Source: Sphingosinicella sp041916975 | GTDB lineage: Bacteria; Pseudomonadota; Alphaproteobacteria; Sphingomonadales; Sphingomonadaceae | Assembly (NCBI RefSeq): GCF_041916975.1 | Contig: NZ_JAYRYK010000001.1 | Span: 372,001 to 436,000, forward strand | Direction: 5' to 3' | DNA length: 64,000 nucleotides | Part shown: positions 50,492 through 62,272 of the stretch, one piece after another | Numbering within the stretch: position 1 is the first letter of the stretch | How the letters are laid out: the number at the start of each line of letters is the position of its first letter | Made by a program: the position numbers and the translations under genes | The notes under the pieces: model-generated | Seen by the model: the letters and a program-made list of their open reading frames with translations, nothing else | Database searches by the model: none | What the model was told of the DNA's origin: nothing

Positions 50492-50566
50492 TGGTGGGCG
50501 CGACAGGGATTGAACCTGTGACCCCTCCCGTGTGAAGGGAGTGCTCTACCGCTGAGCTACGCGCCC
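50492..50566 (-). tRNA. tRNA-Val (CAC)
   Basis: Acceptor GGGCGCG pairs with CGCGCCC. The anticodon stem CTCCC/GGGAG encloses TTCACAC, giving CAC. The T-arm holds GGTTCAATCC and CCA is encoded. Confidence 0.95.
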
Positions 50567-50590
50567 GCCGGATGTACCGGACCGGCGGAG

Positions 50591-50619
50591 CAGATACGGT
50601 CCTGCCCTGCCCCTGTCCA
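50591..50619 (-). promoter_or_regulatory. Promoter of tRNA-Val (CAC)
   Basis: On the minus strand TGGACA (50619-50614) and TATCTG (50596-50591) are separated by 17 bases, about 25 bases before the tRNA. The match is moderate. Confidence 0.45.
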
Positions 50620-50650
50620 GCCCGTTTCTGACGAAACATGCCCCAAAATG

Positions 50651-50680
50651 CGAAGGGCGCCGCGGATGCGACGCCCTTCG
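50651..50680 (-). terminator. Terminator of the HU gene
   Basis: CGAAGGGCG (50651-50659) pairs with CGCCCTTCG (50672-50680). On the minus strand CATTTTGGGG follows, a short T-run, 24 bases after the HU stop. Confidence 0.6.
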
Positions 50681-50703
50681 ACTAAACCCTTGCGGGCGCG
50701 GTC

Positions 50704-50976
50704 TTAGTTGACCGCGTCCTTCAGGCCCTTGCCGGCCTTGAACTTGGGCTGCACGCTGGCGGCGATCTTCATCGTTTCGCCCGTGCGCGGGTTACGGCCC
50801 GTCGAAGCCTTGCGCTTCGCCGTCGCGAAGGTGCCGAAGCCGACGAGGCGAACTTCGTCACCCTTCTTCAGGGCCTTCGTGATGCTCTCGAACACGGCCT
50901 CAACGGCCTTGCCCGCGTCAACGCGCGAAAGACCTGCTGCGTCCGCAACCGAGCCGATAAGTTCCTGCTTGTTCAT
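50704..50976 (-). CDS. hupB: HU family DNA-binding protein
   Basis: A 90-residue histone-like protein that bends DNA and compacts the nucleoid. MNKQELIGSVADAAGLSRVDAGKAVE is the dimerisation helix region, and the DNA-binding arm carries GRNPRTGETMKI with the conserved RNPxTG. Ends GLKDAVN. The start MNKQEL is preferred to a frame with five extra residues. It follows lon with a terminator between, the usual alphaproteobacterial order. Confidence 0.95.
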   Translation of the reverse strand: MNKQELIGSVADAAGLSRVDAGKAVEAVFESITKALKKGDEVRLVGFGTFATAKRKASTGRNPRTGETMKIAASVQPKFKAGKGLKDAVN

Positions 50977-51014
50977 TCCCTGTACCCCCAAGACGGAAGA
51001 GTGGTTGGATCGGC

Positions 51015-51050
51015 GAATAAAAGCCGGGCGCCATGTAAGTGCCCGGCTTT
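51015..51050 (-). terminator. Terminator of lon
   Basis: AAGCCGGGC (51021-51029) pairs with GCCCGGCTT (51041-51049). On the minus strand the hairpin is followed by TTATTCG after CGGCTT, giving a T-rich tail, 65 bases beyond the lon stop. Confidence 0.7.
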
Positions 51051-51114
51051 ATGAGAGTCAAAGGGAAAACCGCAGAATTTGGGGCTTTCCCGAACTTTTT
51101 ATCGCTTTTTCGTC

Positions 51115-53508
<2,394 letters not shown>

Positions 53509-53650
53509 TCTCTCAACAACTCCACAGCCAGGCGCGTCACCAAGGGCAGCGCGCGCCTCCTTGTGTGCCAATATGGGCACGGTCGCGGCGCTGCACAATG
53601 GCGACCCTACATGCTTTCACTGAAGAGGGAGTGAATTCCTCGTTTCGCAA

Positions 53651-53690
53651 ACGAAAAGAGCGGACCCGCCGGGCCCGCCCTTTCCGCTCG
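53651..53690 (-). terminator. Terminator of the large TonB-dependent receptor gene
   Basis: GAGCGG (53658-53663) and CCGCTC (53684-53689) flank a GC-rich inner stem (GGGCGGGCC with partial pairing to GGCGGGTCC). TTTTCGTTTG follows on the minus strand, 16 bases beyond the stop codon. Confidence 0.6.
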
Positions 53691-53705
53691 TCTCTCGTGA
53701 AGCGA

Positions 53706-56700
53706 TCAGAACTCGAACTTTACGCCCACACGAATCTGGTAGAGCGACTGCTTCGCCTGATTCTGCACAGTGATGTTCGGCTCGGAGAAGCCCGAGTAGC
53801 GATACTGTGCGCAGGTCTGGCTGGAGGCCGTATTCGCAACGCCTGCCGTTCCCGTCGGCGTCGCAACCGCCAGGCACTGCACGTTGACCGTGGCCGACTG
53901 GTAGGCAAACGCCACCTGGCGCTGCACGCCCCAGTCGTTGTTGATCATGTTCAGCACGTTCTCGATGTCCGCGAACAGCTTCACACGGCTCGATCCCACG
54001 AAGGTCGGCACTTCCTGTTCGAGATGCAGGTCGACCTTCCAGAAGCTGGGCGAACGCTGTGTGTTCTTCGAGATGATGCTGCCGCGATACTTCGAGAGGC
54101 CGTTCTCGTCGATGAAGGTGTTGAACGCTGCCTCGGTCGCCGCGCTGTCGAAGCTGACGAGCGGATCGCTCGCCGTCGGCACATAGAGCAGGTAGCGCGT
54201 GTTGGTACCGTTGGTGCCGAACACGGGCGAACGGCCGGTCGAGGTGTCGCGCATCGTCAGGCTGTACGGACGGCCGGTACGATACTCGCCGAACAGCGCG
54301 AAGCGGGTTTTATAGTCCCCGAAGAACGCGTGTTCGTAGTCCACCGAGAACTTCAGCGAATGCTTCACTTCGTAGATCGACGTGCCGTAGTCCGCGACGT
54401 TCGGGTCCGCCATCGTGGCGTTGCCGTAAAGCGAGCCCGCAGTCGCAGACGTGATCGGGTTCACGTCCTTGATATCCTGGAACGTGTAGCTCACGCTCGT
54501 CGTCAGGCCGAAATCCCATGCCTTTTCGACGCGGCCCACCGCGATGATCGAGCGGCCCTTGCTCGTCGAGGCGAGCACCAGATCCTGGTTGGTCTGGTTG
54601 GTATCGCCGGGCAGGATGCCGACCGACGTGCGGCCATAGCGCGGGCGCCCGTCCGGCAGCGTGCCGATCACGACCGAGCGCGCATCGTAATATGTATTGG
54701 CGTGGGCGGTCTTACCGTAAACGAGGTCGGCGCCCAGAAGCCAGCCGTCGCCGAGCGCCCCGAAATCGGCATCATAGTTCGCCGAAAGCGTCGCGCGCCA
54801 TTGCGCCGGAAGCTCGTAGTCCGGGTGGATGGCGTTGACCGGCGCCGCTGCGAGCGATGCGGTATTGGTTTGGAGATAGTCGAGCACCAGCGGATCGAAG
54901 GCAGACGGGTCCACCCCGTTCAGTGCCGCCGCGCAAAGCGCCGCTGCAGTCGGCCCCGCCGGAACGTCACAACCGTCCGTGGACGTATTGCGACGGATAT
55001 CGATGGCGTTCGTCAGCTGGCCCGTATTGGAAAAGCTGTTCGACAGGAACACGTCCGGCGCACCGCCCGCGAACTTGCCGACACCGCCGCGCAGCACGAA
55101 GCGGTTCGTCGGCTGCCAGTCGAAGCCGACCCGCGGCTGGAACACGCCCATGCCCTTGAAGGTCTTCGTGTTTGAAAAGCCGGTGCGGGCAAGGAAGTTT
55201 TCGTTGAACGGCACCCTGCTGTTGCTGCCCTGCAGGTCGTAGCGCGCGCCGATCGAAAGCTGCAGCGTGTCGGTCGCGTGCCAGTCGTCCTGCAGACCGA
55301 ACGTATAGGTCTGCGTGCTGAACCGGGCCGCTGCATCGGCCACGTCGCCGCTCGGCACGGCACCCGCAAGGCGGACGCGATTCGCGATTCCAGCTTCGAA
55401 GTCGGTGATCGAGTCGAAGTAATATTCGCCGTTCGCGCGCTGCAGGAACAGGTTGAAGACATCGACATCGGTGTAGCCGACAAGGAACTTGAAGCTGTGC
55501 GCCCCGGCCTCCAGCCGCGCCGTCAGGTCGATGGAGAGGTTCTCGGTGTTGAGCTGGTTCGCATGGCGGCTCACGTCCGGGCCAAAATACACGATCGGCT
55601 GGGACGTCGACGTGTTGCCGCAAGACGTGCGATCATTGCCCGTCCCCGCTGTGATGGACGTTTCATCAAGGCAGACACCAATCTGACCGAAGCTCGTGTC
55701 GCCGAACGGCGTCTGTCCGCGGTTGTAATCGCGGTAGGCAGCCCGGAATTCGGTCGAAAAAGCGTCGGACCACTGCGAGTTGAGCTGGAACGTGCCCGAA
55801 TTGACCTCTTCGGTCAGCTCATAGCCGTTCGAACGGTAGCCGAAGGTCGGCCCCGTGTTCGACGTGTTCATGTTCTGACTGAACTGCTGGTTACCCTCGT
55901 TGCGGATGTAGGTGAGCGAGACGCGGTGGTCGTCGGTGACGTTCCAGTCCAGCTTCGCCGTCATCTTCTCGTCGGTTTCGCTGGCGCCCTGGAACACGCC
56001 GAGCGTGTCGTAGCCGTAAACCGACTGCGCGATCGCCGAGACGCGATCGACCGCCGTCTGCGACAGACGCGGAATCTCCGTCGCAAAGCCCATGCCGGCG
56101 GGGCCTTCGTCGACCGGATCGCTTTCCTTCAGCTTTTCATAGGCGATGGCGAAGAACAGCTTGTCCTTCACGATCGGTCCCGAAAGGAAGCCGCCGTACT
56201 GCTTGGACGTGAAGTCGAGGTTCACCGGGTTGCCGCGGATGCGGTCGCCCGTCAGGCTGTCGTTCGAATAGGTGTAGAAGGCCGAACCGGTGAACCGGTT
56301 GGTGCCCGAGCGCAGCACGACGTTGACCGCGCCACCCTGGAAGTCGCCCTCGCTGACGTCATAGGGCGCGATCTTCACGGACATCTGCTCGATCGCGTCG
56401 AACGGCACGGGGCCACGCGAAGTCGGCAGGCCGCCGTTGTTGATGCCGAAGTCATCCGAGAACTGGATGCCATCCACCGAGAAGCGGTTGAGACGGCCGT
56501 TCTGGCCCGCGATCTCGATCGTGCGCGCGTTGGATGCGTCGATGCTGACGAACGGATCGCGCCGCGCCATGTCGCGGATATCGCGGTTCACCGAAGCGAC
56601 GCCCTCGATCTCGTTGCGGCCAAGCGTCGTGATCGGACCCTGGCTCTTCGAACCGGCGCCCGAAACCGAAGAGGCGGTGACGGTGATGATCTCGGTGGCG

Positions 56701-57041
56701 TTGAGTTCGATGGGAAGGCGGAAGGGCTGACCGGCCGTGAGGAAGACGTCGGTGACCTGCGCGGTTTCGAAGCCGGGCGCCGTCACCTCAACCGTGAACG
56801 GGCCGCCGATGCGCAGGCCCGATGCGGAGAAGCTGCCGTCCGCACTGGTCGTCGCGCGGGCGACGGTGCCGGAGGGCGTGTGCGTGATCAGGACATCGGC
56901 ACCGGCAACGGGTGCACCGGCGGCTTCCACGGTGCCGCGGACGGACGATGTCGTTTCCTGGGCGGACGCGGGTGTGGAGAGAGAGACCACCAACGGCACC
57001 GATGCAACACTCGCTGCCAGCAAGATCTTGATCGCACGCAT
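53706..57041 (-). CDS. TonB-dependent receptor with carboxypeptidase-regulatory domain (Oar-like)
   Basis: A 1111-residue outer-membrane protein. The signal peptide ends TPASAQ (about residue 28). A CarboxypepD_reg/CnaB-like domain follows (about 33-120, with VRGTVEAAGAPVAGADVLITHT and ELNATEIITVTA). The plug has GRNEIEGVASVNRDIRD, FSVDGIQFSDDFG and EGDFQGGAVNVVLRSGTN, and the large barrel ends VGVKFEF. This Oar-like layout handles large or unusual ligands such as peptides, glycans or adhesins; the ligand is unknown. The start MRAIKIL at 57041 places the signal peptide first; an open frame to 57110 adds an unlikely leader. It sits between lon and clpX in the same orientation. Confidence 0.88.
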   Translation of the reverse strand: MRAIKILLAASVASVPLVVSLSTPASAQETTSSVRGTVEAAGAPVAGADVLITHTPSGTVARATTSADGSFSASGLRIGGPFTVEVTAPGFETAQVTDVFLTAGQPFRLPIELNATEIITVTASSVSGAGSKSQGPITTLGRNEIEGVASVNRDIRDMARRDPFVSIDASNARTIEIAGQNGRLNRFSVDGIQFSDDFGINNGGLPTSRGPVPFDAIEQMSVKIAPYDVSEGDFQGGAVNVVLRSGTNRFTGSAFYTYSNDSLTGDRIRGNPVNLDFTSKQYGGFLSGPIVKDKLFFAIAYEKLKESDPVDEGPAGMGFATEIPRLSQTAVDRVSAIAQSVYGYDTLGVFQGASETDEKMTAKLDWNVTDDHRVSLTYIRNEGNQQFSQNMNTSNTGPTFGYRSNGYELTEEVNSGTFQLNSQWSDAFSTEFRAAYRDYNRGQTPFGDTSFGQIGVCLDETSITAGTGNDRTSCGNTSTSQPIVYFGPDVSRHANQLNTENLSIDLTARLEAGAHSFKFLVGYTDVDVFNLFLQRANGEYYFDSITDFEAGIANRVRLAGAVPSGDVADAAARFSTQTYTFGLQDDWHATDTLQLSIGARYDLQGSNSRVPFNENFLARTGFSNTKTFKGMGVFQPRVGFDWQPTNRFVLRGGVGKFAGGAPDVFLSNSFSNTGQLTNAIDIRRNTSTDGCDVPAGPTAAALCAAALNGVDPSAFDPLVLDYLQTNTASLAAAPVNAIHPDYELPAQWRATLSANYDADFGALGDGWLLGADLVYGKTAHANTYYDARSVVIGTLPDGRPRYGRTSVGILPGDTNQTNQDLVLASTSKGRSIIAVGRVEKAWDFGLTTSVSYTFQDIKDVNPITSATAGSLYGNATMADPNVADYGTSIYEVKHSLKFSVDYEHAFFGDYKTRFALFGEYRTGRPYSLTMRDTSTGRSPVFGTNGTNTRYLLYVPTASDPLVSFDSAATEAAFNTFIDENGLSKYRGSIISKNTQRSPSFWKVDLHLEQEVPTFVGSSRVKLFADIENVLNMINNDWGVQRQVAFAYQSATVNVQCLAVATPTGTAGVANTASSQTCAQYRYSGFSEPNITVQNQAKQSLYQIRVGVKFEF

Positions 57042-57233
57042 TTCCAGATTTCCCCACTTTCGACGGTCGTTGAATGATCGGTTGTGCGGGGAGGACCACA
57101 CCTCGCACACCCCTTCTTCGGGCCGCTTAGGTGTGCTTTGTTACAGAATTTCTGCGGGAGCAAGGCAAGATTGCGATTCAATTGCTGCATCGCAGCGTGT
57201 GGCTTTTTCAGCACATATCAACCACGTGGGTAC

Positions 57234-57263
57234 GCAAAAAAACGGCGGCACGAGGCCGCCGTT
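57234..57263 (-). terminator. Intrinsic terminator of clpX
   Basis: AACGGCGGC (57241-57249) pairs with GCCGCCGTT (57255-57263) around a five-base loop. On the minus strand a seven-base T-run follows directly. It lies 27 bases past the clpX stop. Confidence 0.9.
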
Positions 57264-57290
57264 TGAAACAATAATGCCCGTCTGCCGGAA

Positions 57291-58568
<1,278 letters not shown>

Positions 58569-58716
58569 AAAACGCCTCTTCCGGCCTCCGCGCCGGTTCC
58601 TAGTCCGCCTGCCATCCTAGCGCGCACACACGCCGCTTCAATGGTCAATGCGGTCACATTCCCGAAATATATAGCGCCGCCTTGCTCAACGGAACGTGAA
58701 CGGGCGGGCCGTATCT

Positions 58717-59358
58717 TCACGCCGCCTTGGCTTCCTCGTCGGCGGGCGACGGGCGTGTTTCGAACACATCATCGATCAGGCCGAAAGCCTTGGCCTCTTC
58801 CGCCGACATGAACTTGTCGCGCTCCACCGCGGACTCGATCGTTTCGACCGGCTGCTTGGTGTATTTCGCCATCAATTCGTTCATGCGCGAGCGAATGCGC
58901 AGGATTTCACGGGCCTGAATCTCGATGTCGGTCGCCTGCCCCTGAGCGCCGCCAGAGGGTTGGTGGACCATGATCCGCGCGTTCGTCATGGCCATCCGCA
59001 TTCCCGGCTCTCCGGCCGCGAGGAGAAAAGCCCCCATCGAAGCGGCCTGTCCGATGCACACGGTGCCCACGCGCGGGCGGATGTACCGCATCGTATCGTG
59101 GATCGCCATGCCCGCCGTGACGACCCCGCCCGGCGAGTTGATGTACATGAAGATGTCCTTCTTCGGGTTTTCCGATTCGAGGAAGAGGAGCTGCGCCGTG
59201 ATGAGCGACGCCATGTGGTCCTCGACCTGCCCGGTCACGAAGATAATGCGCTCCCGAAGCAGCCGCGAATAGATGTCGAAGCTGCGTTCGCCCCGGTTCG
59301 ACTGCTCGATGACGATGGGGACGAGAGCGTTCGTGAGGCTGCTGACGGGATCGATCAT
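58717..59358 (-). CDS. clpP: ATP-dependent Clp protease proteolytic subunit
   Basis: A 213-residue serine protease. The catalytic serine is in CIGQAASMGAFLL, the histidine in IMVHQPSGGAQG, and the aspartate in STAVERDKFMSAEEA-like segment VERDKFMSAEEAK. AAGGAC five bases before ATG 59358 supports MIDPVSSL as the start; the open frame to 59427 adds an unlikely leader. An exact TTGACA lies on the minus strand at 59427-59422 as a possible -35, but the -10 is poor. Confidence 0.95.
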   Translation of the reverse strand: MIDPVSSLTNALVPIVIEQSNRGERSFDIYSRLLRERIIFVTGQVEDHMASLITAQLLFLESENPKKDIFMYINSPGGVVTAGMAIHDTMRYIRPRVGTVCIGQAASMGAFLLAAGEPGMRMAMTNARIMVHQPSGGAQGQATDIEIQAREILRIRSRMNELMAKYTKQPVETIESAVERDKFMSAEEAKAFGLIDDVFETRPSPADEEAKAA

Positions 59359-59453
59359 GAGTGTCCTTCGCGGGCGTTTGTCTGTTCCGATAACGGGATA
59401 GGTCGGCACAGGCGCGCCCGCTGTCAAGTGGGCGAAGTGGAGGCGAAGGAAGC

Positions 59454-59480
59454 CCGGGGGTCGGCATGGCCGCCCCCCGG
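59454..59480 (-). other. Hairpin between tig and clpP
   Basis: CCGGGGG (59454-59460) pairs with CCCCCGG (59474-59480). There is no T-run, so it probably protects the tig transcript end or allows partial read-through to clpP. Confidence 0.5.
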
Positions 59481-59496
59481 CATCAGTTCGCTCGGT

Positions 59497-61080
59497 TCAG
59501 GCCTTCGCGGCTTTCTTGGCCGGGGCCTTTTTCGCTGGCTTTTTTTCCGGTTCCGCATCGGCTTCCGCCTTTGCAGCCGTTTTCTTGGCGGCGGGCTTCT
59601 TTTCGGCCTTCACCGCATCTTCTTTCGGCGCGGCGTCATCCGCCTTCGCCGTCTTCTTGGCAGCCTTTTTAGGCTTGCCCTCCCCATCCGCATGATCGTG
59701 GTCGTGATGGTCATGGCCGCAGCCCGGGCCGTGGACGTGGCCGGTCGGCGTCTCGTCGTCGTCCTCGATCGCCTGCTGAAGGTCCTCGCGGCTGACGCTG
59801 CGCTCGGTCAGCTCGGCCTTGCCGAGAAGCACGTCGACGACCTTGTCCTCATAGAGCGGCGCGCGGAGCTGCGCGGCGGCCATGGCGTTCTCCTGGAAAT
59901 ACTTGACGACCTGCTGCTGCTGGCCCGGATAGCGCGCGGCTTCCTGACCAATCAGGCGGTTCATCTCGGCCTGCGTGACGTTCACGCCTTCCTTCTGACC
60001 GATTTCGGAGAGGAGCAGGCCAAGACGCACGCGGCGCTCGGCGATGCGGCGATACTCGTCCTTGTCTTTCTCAAGCTCGGCGACCGCGGCGGCGGGGTCC
60101 GCCTCGTGGCTCGCCTCGTGCTCCAGCTGCGCCCAGATCTGGCCGAACTCGGCCTCGACCATCGTCGGCGGCACGTCGAAATCGTGGTTCGCCGCGAGGT
60201 GATCGAGCAGCTTGCGCTTCAAGTGCGTGCGGGTCATGCCCTGCAGCTCGCCGGAAATCTGGTCCTTCAGGATTTCCTTGAGCTTGTCGAGGCTCTCGAG
60301 GCCGAGATTGGTCGCGAGCGTGTCGTCGATCGCGGCTTCCTGCGGCTGGCGCACTTCGGTGACGAGCACGTCGAACACCGCGGGCTTACCCTTGAGGTAG
60401 GCGACGTTGTAGTCTTCCGGGAAGCTCACTTCGACCTTCACCTTGTCGTTCGCCTTGGCGCCGACGAGCTGGTCCTCGAAGCCGGGGATGAGGCGGCCGG
60501 AGCCGATCTCGATCTGCATCCCCTCGCCCTTGCCGCCTTCGAACTCCTCGCCTTCGACCGAGCCGACAAAGTCCATGACGACGACGTCGCCCTGCTGCGC
60601 CTTGTAGGTCTTTGGCGCGGCTTCGAAACGCTTCTGCTGGTCGGCGAAGCGCTTCAGCGCATCTTCGATCTCGGCATCGCTCGGCTCGACGACGAGCTTT
60701 TCGAGCGCGATGCCCTCGATGTTCACCGACGTGATTTCCGGGAGCACTTCAAGCTCGACCGTGAACACGACGTCCTTGCCCTGCGCGTAGTCGTCAGCGA
60801 GCGCAACCGACGGCTGCATGGCCGGGCGCAGCTTCTTGTCCGCAACGAGCTTCTGCACGCCTTCCTGAACGGCGCTGTTCAGCGCATCGCCGTGCATCGC
60901 TTCGCCGTGCATCTTCTTCACGAGGTTCTTCGGAACCTTGCCGGGGCGGAAGCCGGGCATACGAATCTGGCCGGAGACCTGCGTGATCTGGGCGTCGATG
61001 CGCGATTCGAGATCCTTCGCCGGGATCGTCACTTCGTACTGGCGCTTCAGGCCTTCGTTCGTCTTCTCGGCAATCTGCAT
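59497..61080 (-). CDS. tig: Trigger factor
   Basis: A 527-residue ribosome-associated chaperone and prolyl isomerase. The ribosome-binding signature is GFRPGKVPKNLVKKMHG, preceded by the N-terminal strand QIAEKTNEGLKRQYEV. The PPIase domain spans about 150-245 (VVMDFVGSVEGEEFEGGKG), and the C-terminal arms follow. It is about 95 residues longer than the E. coli protein. The tail contains a histidine-rich stretch (GHDHHDHDH) and then an alternating lysine/alanine/proline region, both low complexity. Start MQIAEKT at 61080 is dictated by the family; the frame upstream runs through tRNA-Leu. Heads the tig-clpP-clpX order. Confidence 0.95.
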   Translation of the reverse strand: MQIAEKTNEGLKRQYEVTIPAKDLESRIDAQITQVSGQIRMPGFRPGKVPKNLVKKMHGEAMHGDALNSAVQEGVQKLVADKKLRPAMQPSVALADDYAQGKDVVFTVELEVLPEITSVNIEGIALEKLVVEPSDAEIEDALKRFADQQKRFEAAPKTYKAQQGDVVVMDFVGSVEGEEFEGGKGEGMQIEIGSGRLIPGFEDQLVGAKANDKVKVEVSFPEDYNVAYLKGKPAVFDVLVTEVRQPQEAAIDDTLATNLGLESLDKLKEILKDQISGELQGMTRTHLKRKLLDHLAANHDFDVPPTMVEAEFGQIWAQLEHEASHEADPAAAVAELEKDKDEYRRIAERRVRLGLLLSEIGQKEGVNVTQAEMNRLIGQEAARYPGQQQQVVKYFQENAMAAAQLRAPLYEDKVVDVLLGKAELTERSVSREDLQQAIEDDDETPTGHVHGPGCGHDHHDHDHADGEGKPKKAAKKTAKADDAAPKEDAVKAEKKPAAKKTAAKAEADAEPEKKPAKKAPAKKAAKA

Positions 61081-61127
61081 TTCGTCCGTCGGCTTTCGTT
61101 CAAGAACCCAAGTATTTGACCAAAGTC

Positions 61128-61212
61128 TGGTGCGGGCGAAGGGACTCGAACCCCCACGTCTTTCGACACCAGAACCTAAATCTGGCGCGTCTACCAGTTT
61201 CGCCACGCCCGC
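61128..61212 (-). tRNA. tRNA-Leu (TAG)
   Basis: An 85-base class II tRNA. The acceptor GCGGGCG pairs with CGCCCGC. The anticodon stem CCAGA/TCTGG encloses TTTAGGT, giving TAG. A long variable arm (TGTCGAAAGACG) and a T-arm with GGTTCGAGTCC follow, and CCA is encoded. Confidence 0.95.
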
Positions 61213-61251
61213 AGGTCCACCAAGGGGTGACCCCGGCGGCTTTGGCGGCGG

Positions 61252-61280
61252 TCTATACGCACGCCCGCACAAGGTGGCAA
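61252..61280 (-). promoter_or_regulatory. Promoter of tRNA-Leu
   Basis: On the minus strand TTGCCA (61280-61275) and TATAGA (61257-61252) are exactly 17 bases apart, about 40 bases before the tRNA. It overlaps the tlyA stop at 61284 closely. Confidence 0.6.
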
Positions 61281-61283
61281 GGC

Positions 61284-62033
61284 TTAGGAGACGGGGGCTT
61301 CGCGCACCGCGCCGATCAGGAACTCGATGTTGCCTTCGGGGCCCTTGATCGGGCTTTCTGTGATCCCGAACACACGCCAGCCGGGCAGCGCCGCGAGCCA
61401 CGCCTCCACCTCGGCGCAGACACGGGCATGTACCGCGGGATCGCGCACGACGCCGCCCTTCCCGACCTCCGCCGGCCCCGCCTCGAACTGCGGCTTGATG
61501 AGCGCGACGAGCCGCGCGCCTGCGCCCGCAAATTTCAGCGGTGTGTCCAGCACCTTGGCGAGGCCGATGAAGCTGGCATCACAAACGATGATGTCGATGC
61601 TCTCGGGAATCTGCTCCGCCGTCAGATGCCGCGCGTTGGTCTTTTCCAGAACGATGACGCGCGGATCCTGCCGCAGCTTCCACGCCAGCTGGTTGGTGCC
61701 CACATCGACCGCATAGACGCGCGCCGCACCGCGTGTGAGCAGCACATCGGTAAAGCCCCCGGTTGAGGAGCCCACATCCATCGCAATCAGCCCCGTGGGA
61801 TCGATCGCGAAATAGTCGAGGCCCTTTTCCAGCTTGAGCCCGCCGCGCGACACCCACGGATGATCCTTGCCCCGCACAGCGAGCGCCGCGTCGTCGGCCA
61901 CCATCTCACCCGCCTTGGCAACCTTGCGTTCGCCCACGAACACCAGCCCCGCCATGACAAGCGCCTGCGCCTTCGCCCGGCTCTCCACGAGCCCGCGCGC
62001 AACAAGAAGCTGATCAATGCGGGTTTTGGGCAT
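61284..62033 (-). CDS. tlyA: TlyA family RNA 2'-O-methyltransferase
   Basis: A 249-residue protein with an N-terminal S4 RNA-binding domain (RIDQLLVARGLVESRAKAQALVMAGLVFVG) and an FtsJ-like methyltransferase. The SAM motif is MDVGSSTGGFTDVLL, and the catalytic lysine and aspartate segments are CDASFIGL and ALIKPQFE. TlyA methylates rRNA 2'-hydroxyls; some members are also called hemolysins. It follows dxs and a small MORN-type gene with a six-base gap. The dxs-tlyA association is common. Confidence 0.92.
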   Translation of the reverse strand: MPKTRIDQLLVARGLVESRAKAQALVMAGLVFVGERKVAKAGEMVADDAALAVRGKDHPWVSRGGLKLEKGLDYFAIDPTGLIAMDVGSSTGGFTDVLLTRGAARVYAVDVGTNQLAWKLRQDPRVIVLEKTNARHLTAEQIPESIDIIVCDASFIGLAKVLDTPLKFAGAGARLVALIKPQFEAGPAEVGKGGVVRDPAVHARVCAEVEAWLAALPGWRVFGITESPIKGPEGNIEFLIGAVREAPVS

Positions 62034-62039
62034 ACGATC

Positions 62040-62270
62040 TCAACGCGCCTTGGGCCGGATCAGCGTCGTCTTGTGAGGCATTCCGGCCTTGTCAAAGGTC
62101 GTCCACTCGCCGCACTGCTCTCCGTTCTCGAACCAGCCCGAGCGTAGCTTCGTGCCGTCTTTGCGGAACCACTCCCAAAAGCCGGTCATCTGACCGTCCA
62201 GCATCTGTCCGCGCGCCCAGAGGCTGCCATCCTTGTGGTGCTTGACGAACGAAACAGGCTCCGAGGGCAC
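62040..62270 (-). CDS. Small MORN-repeat-like protein
   Basis: A 76-residue protein of short W/G repeats: KDGSLWARGQMLDGQMTGFWEW, RKDGTKLRSGWFENGEQCGEW. This pattern matches MORN or YwqK-like modules. It starts with GTG two bases after the dxs stop and ends six bases before tlyA, so it is in the dxs-tlyA operon. No catalytic motif is seen, and its role is unknown. The small size and good embedding in the operon argue that it is real. Confidence 0.75.
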   Translation of the reverse strand: MPSEPVSFVKHHKDGSLWARGQMLDGQMTGFWEWFRKDGTKLRSGWFENGEQCGEWTTFDKAGMPHKTTLIRPKAR

Positions 62271-62272
62271 TG

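Noticed and set aside
49886..50566. Integration site or genomic island at the two valine tRNA genes
   Set aside because: Only a hemerythrin gene lies between them. There is no integrase, no direct repeat of a tRNA 3' end and no change of gene character.
55278..57077. 599-codon plus-strand frame opposite the large receptor
   Set aside because: The minus strand carries signal peptide, plug and barrel; the plus-strand translation is arginine-rich and motif-free.
57042..57235. Cobalamin or other riboswitch upstream of the large TonB-dependent receptor
   Set aside because: No conserved B12-box-like sequence or extended helix set is visible in this 194-base region; I see only a weak promoter-like TTGCCT-N17-TGTAAC.
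58696..61119. 807-codon plus-strand frame opposite clpP and tig
   Set aside because: It spans two well-defined genes and an intergenic region on the other strand, which no real gene would do without motifs.
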